This document shows, one piece after another, positions 52,296 to 64,000 of a DNA stretch of 64,000 bases. Position 1 is the first letter of the stretch. Each line of letters begins with the position of its first letter. Location of the stretch: contig CM075853.1 of the NCBI GenBank assembly GCA_037975125.1, forward strand, positions 28,882,295 through 28,946,294, read 5' to 3'. The position numbers were made by a program, and so were the translations under genes. Origin of the DNA: Latrodectus hesperus (lineage: Eukaryota; Arthropoda; Arachnida; Araneae; Theridiidae). A model generated the notes under the pieces. That model was not told where the DNA came from. It made no database searches and saw only the letters and a list, made by a program, of their open reading frames with translations.

Positions 52296-53631
52296 AATTA
52301 TATATTTAAAATAAGAGTAAACTTATTAAAATCATAATGGCAAAGCAAAGAAAAACTTGATTTATTATAATTTTTGCTCAATAATATATTTTTTCTTGAA
52401 AGAAATTTTTTTGCATTATTTAAAGTTGATTTGAATATAATACTAATGATGCGGTTACGATTTCTATGTTTAGAACTTGTATAATAAATTATTTCAGTAG
52501 AGACTGAAATGTTTAGCATCTAGTGAGCGTTGTAAGAAACATCTACAATTTCTAAAGTGCATTTTACGGAAAATTTTATAGATATGTTGAGTATTTAAAT
52601 GCATTTTTGTCTCATTAATACATCGTTAAATAAATTAAAAATTGAAACTAAATGATATTAAAATAAAGTTAAAAAAAATGAAATGCGTGAATAAAATGAA
52701 TGAAATTAAAATGAAATTTTTCTTAAGTTATAATCAGAAAAATTTAATATAAATGAGACCAAAAAGGGGAGTAATATTAATTAGAATTTTTATGCAAATG
52801 GACTACCACTAATGAGAAAATATTGGTTTCTATTCATTTTTCTTTTTTTATCTAATATGATCGGATTAACAATTTTACAGTTTTAATTTAATAGAGTTTA
52901 TATCTTTAAATACACAGGATAATAAATCTATGGAAAATTAAGATTAAACAACTCCAAGTATAAAATATGGAAAAATTAGATGGACATTTTATGAATCGCA
53001 TGAGTGAGAATTTCAATGAAAATGTTGGGATCGTTAGCACTTTTATTTCATGAAATTGAAACAAACGAAAAGTCATAATTACAAACTATAAAACTGCATT
53101 CTTCCATTTTATTCATTTATATTAAAACGCAAATTATATATTTTTTTCACCTTCATTATTTTCAAATCTATTAACTTCGTCCCCATATTCAAACTGTTGA
53201 GGCTGAAAGTTTCATTGAGTTACATAACACATGCGTCATAGAATAGATTCTGAATGTGACGCCATATATTTTCAATAAATGAAAGAAACTGAGATATGGA
53301 AAAAAGAAATGCACATTAAGGAGTCATAAAAGTAGTTTTCCCATAGCTTTGAATGATCTCTGACAATTTCCGTAAGGCAGTTTACACTTTAATAGTTTAA
53401 ATAAAATATGAATATAATGTCTCTTGTAATTTATTAAAAATAATTATGCATATATATACAAATACTTGAAGTTTTCAATATAATTGCATTTTTAATTCTG
53501 ACCGATTTTACACGCACACAAATAATTTTCGTATGATTATTAATATTTTTAACATAAAAAATCAACTTCTATATGGAAAATACCTCTTCATTCTTTGATT
53601 AATAATAAATTGATTCCTATAGTTTTGGTGC

Positions 53632-53680
53632 AGCTTGTCTTCCCTTGCGCCACAAATCCCTACCAACCAACCTTTCATTA
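53632..53680 (-). repeat. Short SINE family 'B' fragment
   Basis: About 50 bp (gtgcagcttgtcttcccttg ... accaaccaacc) matching the extra internal segment of the copy at 20650-20996. Very short, so tentative. Confidence 0.4.
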
Positions 53681-53766
53681 ATTATTTTGATTTTAATTCT
53701 AGATTGGAAAATCAGTATATTATTGTTAATTCTCTCAAAATAATGTTATTTTTGAAAATTTTTTAT

Positions 53767-53970
<204 letters not shown>

Positions 53971-54350
53971 ATGTGTGTATGTATAAATATTTGAATAGGT
54001 ATATATTCAAATATTTGTATATGAAATAAACAATACTATGTAGATGACTTATTTTAGAATGTTAATCAACAGTATTCTCTTGTTAATTTAAGAAATTTAT
54101 CTAAATTAATTATCATTCTTGTGTGTAATTTTGCTAAGCTTCTTCACATGAAATTTTTAAAACCTATAATTATTACTCATTTTGGTTTATTCTTTTAAAT
54201 AAACAAAAATTCTCTCTTATGCATCTTGTTTTACTTAAAATTCTTTTTTATGTTCTATTATTGCCCTATTATTTTGACATTCACTTATTTTCATAATATT
54301 TACAGAGAAGTAATTCATGTCTGAACTAATTTTATTTACATTAATCTTAG

Positions 54351-54671
54351 GTAACCATTGCTGTTGTTGTGCTTCTTTCTACCGCAGAAGCCGGCGGAGC
54401 TGGATACTACGGAGGAGGCTTGGGATATGGAGGGGGGAAAGGCCTGGGATACGGAGCCTATGGCGCCTATGGTCAAGGACTAGGGCTCGGTTATGGACTT
54501 GGTGTGGGTGCTGGCTTCCCAGGAGTGGGTCTTGGCTTAGGCTATGGAGGATTAGGCCCAGGCTTAGGAGCTGGATTGGGAAAAGGTGTTGGATTAGGCT
54601 ACTTAGGAGCACCATTTCTTGGTGGTTATGGTTTGGGAAGAGGGTTGTATGGACCAGGTCTCATCGGTTAA
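54351..54671 (+). CDS. Gene B, exon 2: glycine-rich secreted protein, probably cuticular
   Basis: Preceded by the acceptor ttaatcttag and starting in phase 0 with GTA ACC ATT. With exon 1 (48760-48771) it encodes 110 residues. A signal peptide ending near ...LLSTAEA is followed by a mature chain that is almost entirely Gly, Leu, Tyr and Ala (GGGLGYGGG, GLGLGYGLGVG, GLGAGLGKGVGLGYLG), ending GRGLYGPGLIG. It has no cysteine and no known domain. The DNA here is much more GC-rich than the surrounding intron, as the Gly codons demand. The composition suggests a structural glycine-rich protein of cuticle. A glycine-rich antimicrobial peptide such as the acanthoscurrin type is an alternative that sequence alone cannot exclude. 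Confidence 0.75.
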   Translation, partial: VTIAVVVLLSTAEAGGAGYYGGGLGYGGGKGLGYGAYGAYGQGLGLGYGLGVGAGFPGVGLGLGYGGLGPGLGAGLGKGVGLGYLGAPFLGGYGLGRGLYGPGLIG

Positions 54672-56198
54672 GACTCAAGAATCGTTATGTATTTAAATGC
54701 TTTTTTGTATATTAATGTTCTGAAAGATGAAACTGACGTATATTTTTAGCAAAAAATATTAGAATAATACATTATTATTTTATATAAAAAAAGATGTTTA
54801 TTAATATTGTTTGTTAAAGATAACTTTTAAGTTTTAATACAAGTTTTTTTTAACACTGTCTATTTTATTTTGATATATTTTTTATGTTTTTTACTTATAT
54901 ATATATATTTTACTTAAACTGTATAAAAATGAATTATATATGTATAAATGTACATTACTGAGAGTCTATTAATGTATTATTGTTAATGTCATTTAATGAC
55001 CAACTTACGCACAATGTATTTGATATTTGATGCATTGCATAATAGCATTAAATAAATTATTTTTAGTAAAAATTTGATTATTCATTATATTTGAAAAATC
55101 ATGCAGAATTTTATTTAATTTTAGATTAAAACTGTCAAGTTCAAATGCTAGTAGGATCCTAAGTACATTCAACACACATTTTGTGATTAGTTTATTCATT
55201 TGTTAATTTAAGAAACACGAAAAAAGGAATTTAAATTTTTATTTCTCCTTTTATTGGTAATAAACAATTTTTTAAAAAATATAATATTAGTGTTAGCATG
55301 TAATGAAAAGGTATTCAAGTGTACTTATTAGGTTACATATTTCTATTCAATTTTACTTTTGTAATATAAATTTTTTTCGAAATAATTATATATTAAAAAT
55401 GAAAAAAAATCTGTTGAGTAATACAAATGAAGTTAATGAATTTTTGTTTATTTAGAATAAATAATAAGCAGGGCATTAAATCAAACAAACCTCAATCCCG
55501 TAAATGTAAAGTTATAAAGGAGTAGTTTACTTAGGTAAAAAATTTCATTTTAACAATTCAGCAGGAACGACCATTTAGTATTAAATAAATTTTACAGCAG
55601 TTATTAAAAAGAATTTCCTGTAAAATTACATTAATATAAATTAATATTAACACCACTTATTTCTGTCTTTAATTTTGATCTCATATCGCAAGCAAAGAAC
55701 TTTGTTAATAATAATTTAAGTTTTGAATTAATATTTAAATCTGCATTAGATCATTTCACAGTGCTTTAAACCAATAAAATAAGCGATTATCTGACACATT
55801 ATCCACATACCATTGTGCAATGGCAAGCTTTTATGAAAAATACATGAGAAATTATTTCTACTTTCAAAATAATTTAGATAAAAGTAATAATCTGCCAAGC
55901 GATGGAAAGAAGGTCTAAATAATTCAGCTTAGAACGTTACGGGATTATTTAAATTAAGGTCTAAGTCATTAAATAGTTGTATACAAATAGTAAATGAATT
56001 TATGATGAGTGGAATTTTGAGGAATCTAGAATTTTTTTAATTCATAGATTACAAATGTTATTATAAAAAATTGAAAAATGACTTATTTATTTTTTATGAC
56101 GAAAATGTATCATTAATTCTTAAATATTTAATAATTAAATGGTACCTTAGCTGCAAAAATTAGTCAGAAATCAAAAATTTATTAAAAGTTCAAAATTA
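54672..56198. other. Gene B 3' flank and intergenic sequence
   Basis: AT-rich. The 3' UTR of gene B must begin here, but no poly(A) site could be chosen with confidence. No other gene is supported. Confidence 0.45.
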
Positions 56199-56202
56199 AA
56201 AC

Positions 56203-56479
56203 TGTAGCGTGTAGCATGTAGCTGGTTTAATAGGAACAAAGAAATAAGTTCCTTAAATAGCTCAAAATATTTTATTACAATTTAAGGTACAATTTGAGCA
56301 CAACACAGATACACACAGATACTACAAATAATACTAAATAACAACTAAAACATTTAAATTTGAAGAAAAAATTAAACATGAGAGTCATATGGACATGTCT
56401 CATACCGTCGGTTGTTGGAGAGGGACTGGCCTTCTCGTTGACGATGCCATGGGTGGCGCAGCAGATAGAGGGCGTTACA
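56203..56479 (-). mobile_element. Solo LTR of a retrotransposon (Gypsy-like)
   Basis: On the minus strand it starts TGTAACGCCCTCTATCTGCT and ends CACGCTACA, so it has the TG...CA termini. It carries an AATAAA poly(A) signal in its 3' part (aattgtaataaaatattttg). A 4-bp duplication, aaac on the plus strand, flanks it (56199-56202 and 56480-56483). No second LTR or internal coding region is adjacent, so this is a solo LTR left by recombination between two LTRs. Family assignment rests on the duplication length and ends only. Confidence 0.82.
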
Positions 56480-56483
56480 AAAC

Positions 56484-57453
56484 TTATTTTAACATCTGAA
56501 ACACAGAATCTTTAGGCAACTCGATATAACTAGACCGAAACAGATGTTTAGTTATTAAATGATTAATTAATATATATAACTGTAAGATTTAATTGAGGGT
56601 AATTAAGAAAACTTATTAATTAAGAATAAAAAGATGCATTCTTAACGAGGAATTTCTCAAATAAGTTACTATAGTTATTAAGTGAATATAAAAAGGATTA
56701 TATTTCTATGGTTCATGATCATATCTTGTAGTTGGATTGTCAGGAGTATTACAAAGCAATACGTTGGTAATTTACAGAAACAATAAAAGAGCAAGAATTC
56801 AAATAGCAAACACAAATCAAAACTCAAACAAGAAAACAACAAATAATCAAAACTTTAATTTCTAAGGAAACATTTAGTAAAAAACTAAGATTATCGTAAC
56901 ATAATAAAAAGGTCAGATAATTAGTTATTGGTGTTTGTCAAAAGGTTACCAATCAGTTAGGCATACCATAACATTAAACAAGTCATACCATGTATCACCA
57001 TACATACCATACCATGTCTCATTCAGTTTTGCTAAATGTAATAATACAGTTGGCAAAACTGAAATTATGGATCAAATGTAAAATTAAAAATGAAACCTTT
57101 AATTGCATCTTTTTTAATAAAAAATTATCCTAAGAGCAGAATTATATAAAAATGAAATTCGTCGTGATATTTTAAAATACAGATTTCATAAGATTATCAA
57201 AACAAGGGATATTTACAAATAAAATTTATAATTATGGAACACAAAAGAGAAAATTACAGTTGTTTTAAATGATCCAGAGAGAAGCAACGTTTATGAGAGT
57301 TGAACTTTACACAACCCTGGATACTATGTTAATTTTACAACAGATTTACTATTTCGATTCTATTTATATAAATAGTTTGGTCTTCAAGGTTCGAGCTGTT
57401 AGCGCGTATTCATTATCTCTAGTGTCGTAAAAACGATACTGCTCAGAGTCTAT
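56484..57453. other. AT-rich intergenic sequence
   Basis: No gene supported. A run of short ccatac-type repeats lies near 56960-57020 (accataccatgt units). Confidence 0.45.
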
Positions 57454-57681
57454 TCATCTGTCCGACAGGAGAATCGGAAAGAAATTCTGAAAAGCGTTTT
57501 CACCTTCTGAGAAATCTCTCAGACGTGTAATTGGCCTCCTCATGTATCCGAAAGCCATCAGTTCTGCCCACCGGAAAAGAAGAAATGCAGAAAGAATGAA
57601 CAAGTGTGTCGAATGGAAAAGTATACATTGCCCATCAACGATTCCGAGTATATTCGAAGAGGTGAAGGTTGACTTCCTCAC
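57454..57681 (-). other. Unexplained island of mixed composition with a 75-codon open frame
   Basis: This stretch has clearly more G+C than its flanks and an open minus-strand frame ending ENAFQNFFPILLSDR. I recognise no family, start context or splice sites. It could be a decayed exon, a repeat or a regulatory island. Confidence 0.25.
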
Positions 57682-57992
57682 TGACGATAAAATACGAACC
57701 TATGAATGATTTACTGCTATTCCGAAGATTTTAATGGATTCAGCGATGTACAATGTGGCGTGGTGATAAAAAAAGATCGTTCAATGGATGCGGTTCATTT
57801 CATAATTTTGTTTTTAGGTAGAATGTATCTTCAGAACTTCTGTTTTATAGTTGCGCATGAATTATTAAACTCTACATGCAAACATAAAATCAATCAAGCT
57901 AAGGTAGTTTTCCACGTATTTAAGGATGTTTTAATATTTCTTTAGTTTTAACTTTCCATACAATTTTCTATAAAAACGAAGATTAACTTGAG

Positions 57993-59279
<1,287 letters not shown>

Positions 59280-60011
59280 AAGAGACAACCCCAGGCACTA
59301 AAGGATATTAAGGCACTAAAGGTGCCGGTGATGCCGGTTCATTTTGACATTTAGGACAATTCGGTGTCACCCTGAGACCTCTCTCGAATGTAAGTCCTTT
59401 CAGGTGTCCACTGAAGACAGTGTTGTCTGAACATATCTATCGCAATCAAAAGCAAGGGATCTTCCATAGGGATGATCCCTTGCTTAGGGATGACTCGGGG
59501 GAACGAGCCAAATTTACATGTCAGCATGTCTTCTAATGGAATACAGTTCAAGAAACGTCAGTGAATTGGTAGCTGGCAACGGTTCTTCAGAACCCTCCTT
59601 CGCCAGAACGTCTGCTATCTCATTCCCCCATGTGAACATGCGAAGGAATCCACTGAAGGTGCACTTCAGAAAATGACGAGACCAGCTTAAGTTTTCTAAG
59701 AATTGCAATTCCGGGTTTTCACCAACTCTTCGTCAGTTTGAAAGATATTGGATGGCGCTATGACTGTCAGTCAAAAACCAAATTTCCCTAAGATCTGTAA
59801 AATACTAAACAGCGCTTAGCCCCTCTTCGATGGCTATAAGCTCACTCTTGAAAACCGAACTGAAGTCAGGATTTCTTTTCTTTATTTTCACAATTCCATT
59901 TGTGCATTTAATAACAACACCACTACCGGAACGAGAGTCTTCGAGGGAAAAAAGGCTTATGATTATTGTTAAGATTGTGATGACTTTGCAATCTGTATGC
60001 CTGATATTCAT
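59280..60011 (-). pseudogene. Decayed LINE fragment: RNase H and C-terminal zinc-knuckle region
   Basis: Read from 60011 downward, shifting frames give RNase H landmarks. GSGVVIKCTNG and SSVFKSELIAIEEGLSAV (the Glu region) come first. FLTDSHSAIQYL (Asp) lies near 59770, then LQWIPSHV and, one base out of frame, GNEIADVLAKEGSEE near 59600. A Cys-x2-Cys knuckle (CPKCQNEPAS) follows near 59350, again in another frame. At least three frameshifts or stops break it. It differs from the RNase H at 1472-4066 and from that at 12830, so the window holds remains of three LINE lineages. No RT or ends were found. Confidence 0.75.
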
Positions 60012-60315
60012 CCAAATATAATTTCTAAATATCTGTTATTACTTTCCTCAGATATGTTATTTGTAACATGAGATTACTATGAGCAGCATTTTCAGGCCAT
60101 AAAAGCCCAGTTTCTGGATTTTACTGATCAGACCACATTGCAACTGTCAAATCTTTCCTCTAATTTACAAATAGCATAGATTATTGTCGATTTTTTTAAA
60201 TTTTCTGGGAATGGATAAGTCTTAGCGAATAATTGCACGTTGTTTCTTGCAACCAATGTAACTGCAGTTGGCATGATGTGTAGCAGGAATTCAGATTATT
60301 TCATTTTCATGGATG

Positions 60316-60445
<130 letters not shown>

Positions 60446-62201
60446 GCACAAATACACACACATATCTATATATATATTTATATTAGAATCCTGCATTAAT
60501 TTTCATTTCGTTAAAATTGTTGCGGATCCAATTTTTTGCCTTTAATCAATTAGAAGTTGCAAGCTTATTAAGAGTGTGCTTTTTTAAATTTAAAATCACC
60601 CTAAGCAGATTGTTCTTTTGCTTTGTAGTCATTTTAATCAAACAGAGTCTTTTCGTTAATATTAATTGAATTCCAAATTCGTGGGACTAATTTTTGCGTG
60701 AAATGTTTTTTTACTGTTTACTATATTTTTCCAAGAAGTGTTCTTAGAATATTGTATTTTTGGTTTGTAGATATATCACATAGAAATTGTAGAATATTTT
60801 AAATTACAACTCTTAGATTAGAAAGTAAAATAATTTAAGAGCATGCTTCTAAATTGTCTCTAATATGATTTTGTCATGATCTTTTGCTTTTAACTGATCT
60901 CATTATATGCTTTAAATAAATAGGTGTATCATTCATTTGGATTATAAGAGAAATGTTTTTATGTCCAGCCTATAATAGATGACACATTTTTTTCTGAGAT
61001 AGATTTAAAGTTTGATGATTTTATATTTAAAATGACCAAATAAACGAGATAGTAACTTTGTTAATGCATTTTAAAGTTATCTAATAATTATTATATTTAT
61101 TATACGAATATCAACTTATTAATTAATTTACAAATTATTTTAAACCATTGAGTTTTATTAATTGCTTGTTAAATCCGTTAGAGAGTAAGAAAATTTAAAC
61201 AAAATGCGTATATTCTTTCAGTAATCAAACATCCGTTCTTTAACAATAGAAATTGTACACATTTAAAAATCTTCTTCACATTTTCAGTAAAGAAATAAAA
61301 TATTTAACTATTAAAAATTAAACATAATTTTTCCAAAAAAAAAACTCTGAATACTAAAAATTAGTTATATTACAATAACAAACTTTCAATTTATTAATAG
61401 AATTTTTTATTATAAATTTCTACTTCTATATGTGTATGATACTATAATTATTCTATGTAATATTCTAATATGATATGTTTTTATTATGACATGTTCCAAC
61501 TGTTGAAATATTTGAAAATTTGCTTTCAAAACAAATGAAGTATTAAATAATTTTTCTTAAAAAATATGAATTTTTATCTTAGAGTTATTTACAAAATTAT
61601 CCTTTCACAAGCAATGTGATTTCCTTAAACTTAACCAGGAAGCATTTGTATGAATTGCTTTGCGAAACTTAAGCCAAACAATAAATGAAGATGATAACAA
61701 TACATTCACAAACACATTGCATCAAATGAAGACGAATTTTTAACTCTTTTTTTTAGAAGTGTCATCAGGTATAATCGGTGAAAGGCACCGGATCACCCTT
61801 TTCACTATTTATCATATGATTCACACATTACAAATTCCGCGAGTGTCTTCATTGCCTTACTTTCATTCACAAAATCCATTGTACAGCTCCACCACAAGCT
61901 TACGACAGAAACAAACGACCCCGTATGCGACAGCAGCTCGTAAAATATTCTTTTTAAGGCATAAAACATTTTGGAAAGAGGTTTGTTTTATGTGAAGGAC
62001 GATGAAAAAGACAATTTGAAAAGTTGCAAATAATCGTCGTTTGCTTGAAATAAAAATAACCGTCATTTTTTTTTGTCTTTAGGAAATGTTTTTATGATTT
62101 TATTTTCTTGGGCGCTTAGAAATAACTGCATGAATTACAATGGGGGAGCAGCTATCGTCATCCTGGAATTTTATTCGCTCGGGTACTTAATTCTCCGGGG
62201 A
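60446..62201. other. AT-rich sequence upstream of gene C
   Basis: No gene supported. A less AT-rich patch at about 61755-61990 contains open frames on both strands without family resemblance. Confidence 0.45.
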
Positions 62202-62209
62202 TATATAAA
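62202..62209 (+). promoter_or_regulatory. TATA box of gene C
   Basis: TATATAAA (then G) 84 bp before the ATG at 62286. About 30 bp downstream is tcagatcac, which resembles an arthropod initiator (TCAGT-like). Confidence 0.65.
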
Positions 62210-62285
62210 GTTGATGGCAAATAGGAAGCATCAGATCACTACAGGAGCTTAACTCTTCAGGCAGTTACAGTTAAATTTGGTTGAA

Positions 62286-62294
62286 ATGACTCTG
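62286..62294 (+). CDS. Gene C, coding micro-exon 1 (partial gene, continues past the window)
   Basis: ATG ACT CTG (MTL) followed at once by the donor GTGAGT at 62295, phase 0. The TATA box, leader length, micro-exon and phase repeat the design of genes A and B, so a third member of the array is inferred. Its exon 2 is not within the remaining 1.7 kb, which is AT-rich without any Gly-rich frame. That is expected given the 5.6 and 11.5 kb introns of its neighbours. Confidence 0.6.
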
Positions 62295-64000
62295 GTGAGT
62301 AAAGTTTCACTTAAACTAAGAAATCGTTTTCTGAAATTTTAAAATAGAATATATTATTAAATATTGATTTATATATATGTTATTTATTAAAATGGGGAAA
62401 AAGTAAATTTTTTAAATATGCTTGATGATTAATTTAACAGTTTTTTTCAAATACGCCTTATGATTAATTAGATATATTTTAAATGAGCCTGATAATTAAT
62501 TAGACAGTTTTTTTCAAATCTGTACAGTTATTAAATATTTTAATTTTTAAACTGGATGGATATCGAATTAAAATTCTTATTAATTAAAAAATTGCACATT
62601 TAGCAGTTGTTTGTAAAATAGATAACATTTTTAGCAGAATTTTAATAAACTAATCTTATTTGTACTAAATTTTTTAATTTTTTTTTGAAAATTAATTGCA
62701 AAAAATTTCTACTTTTTCAAATATGTCTGAATTACTAATTTGTCAATTTTTCAAGTGTGCTTATTTATGAGTTCTCTATTCCGAAATTATTATTAATAAA
62801 AGTAATTAGTACGTATTCCATAGAAATTTTTTGTAAAATAGACAATTTCTCATGAAAGTATTTTATCTAATCTGAATGCTTAGGAAATTATTATTGAGCT
62901 TCATAGGAAAATATTATAGTATTACATAGGAAAGTACTTTTGTAATTCATTGGAAAGAATTATTGTTATCTATATAAAAATTTTATAGATTGTTATATCA
63001 AAGACAATTTTAAGTAAATTATATTAAAGTGCAGAAAAAATTCTTTGCAAAAATCCAATATTTCTTTCAGAAATTTAAAATAAGTATATTTTTTAAAACT
63101 AGAATTTCTCAGAAAAATCACAAATTATTTTAAAAATTATCTGTTATATCTATCATCTGATATTTAAAATAGAAATGGAATAAAGTAAAATATTTTAATA
63201 AATTATTAGGAAAAAATAATAAAGGATTTATGAATATGCAATTATCACTCAAAAACATAATCTTCTTTAGTGATAAATATAAATTCAAATAAACATTCGC
63301 TATTTTTTAAAATATATTATAAACTTTGTCAAAAAGTATTCCAGTCTAATCATATTCCTTTTATTAAATACAAAAGTAAATTTAACATAAAAATCACGTT
63401 GAAATAATTTCAATCTAATTTAAGAGAGAAGAAATTTAAGTTCACACACGTTTTATAGTAGTGCACACATGTTTTTGTCGTGTTAAGATTCTCAAAATTA
63501 TGACTTATTTTAATAAAAATAAATTAAAGAAAAGTATTATCGTGGGTTTCTTAAAGTATGATATATTTTTTTATATTTCTTTCTGATAACAAAGAATAAT
63601 TTATTACACAATATAATGTTGTATATAGAATAAAATTTGTTTTAAGCAAACATTGTATCTTATAACTGGGCAAGGAAATGTTTTTGGTATGCATATAAGT
63701 ATTATTTTATATTATTTAAATGTAAATATATATCTGTATATGATACATATATTTAAAGTAATTAATAGGAAAATATTTTCCGCCATATTTTTTTATGAAT
63801 TTTAACGGAAAAAGTTATTTACTGAAGTTAATGAATCCCTTTTATTCATAAATTTCTATTCTTAAAAATTTGAAAAAAATTAATGTCCGCAGATATGCTT
63901 TTTCACATACAGAATTTATTAAATAAAACATTAGTTTTATTTATAATATAAAAATAAAAAAACTAAAAAAAAACAACTTTAAACTACAAAAATAAATTAA
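62295..64000 (+). other. Start of gene C intron (inferred)
   Basis: Very AT-rich, no feature recognised. Three near copies of a phrase like gattaatttaacagtttttt with caaata.g.ct occur around 62427-62512. Confidence 0.45.

Noticed and set aside
54351..54671. Glycine-rich antimicrobial peptide
   Set aside because: Composition is compatible, but nothing beyond Gly content supports it. The shared gene plan with gene A argues for a structural family.
54317..54715. Arg/Trp-rich frame of 132 codons overlapping exon 2 of gene B, and its antisense frame
   Set aside because: They are out-of-frame readings of the Gly-codon-rich exon. The Gly-rich frame gives a signal peptide when joined to exon 1.

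Overview
The window looks like nuclear DNA of an arthropod, most probably a spider (inference). It is very AT-rich and holds long (TA)n and (CA)n arrays, tRNA-derived SINEs in several families, Tc1/mariner and non-LTR elements, and glycine/tyrosine-rich secreted genes whose first coding exon is tiny. A single-exon homologue of the metazoan chromatin gene KANSL2 and a canonical eukaryotic tRNA-His fit this. Nothing points to a bacterial or organellar origin.

Layout. 1-6.4 kb: a nearly complete non-LTR retrotransposon on the minus strand (DUF4780-type ORF1; ORF2 with endonuclease, reverse transcriptase and RNase H) broken by one in-frame stop. 8.0-9.3 kb: a decayed mariner. 10.2-11.6 kb: a decayed Tc1 element with clear terminal repeats. 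12.8-13.6 kb: the RNase H end of a second, badly decayed LINE. 17.2-18.6 kb: the KANSL2-like gene, minus strand. 19.8-21.2 kb: a 474-bp tandem duplication with a SINE nested in its second unit. 23.7-30.7 kb: SINEs, microsatellites and a third mariner sitting inside a (TA)n array.

From about 31.9 kb to the right edge I infer an array of three plus-strand genes built alike. Each has a TATA box, then a short 5' leader, then a coding micro-exon (ATG plus 2 to 4 codons) ending exactly at a GT donor in phase 0. For the first two genes, a second exon many kilobases downstream completes a signal peptide and encodes a Gly/Tyr-rich protein. Gene A (31.9-44.2 kb) has an intron of about 11.5 kb, gene B (48.7-54.7 kb) one of about 5.6 kb, and gene C (from 62.2 kb) runs off the window. 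The plan matches arthropod cuticular protein genes, where an intron splits the signal peptide. The introns hold a tRNA-His gene, a recent 5'-truncated copy of the 1.4-6.4 kb retrotransposon, SINEs of five kinds and long TA arrays.

The KANSL2-like protein would act in the nucleus in the NSL acetyltransferase complex. The gene A-C products would be secreted structural proteins. The rest is mostly transposon-derived or AT-rich sequence with no gene that I can support.
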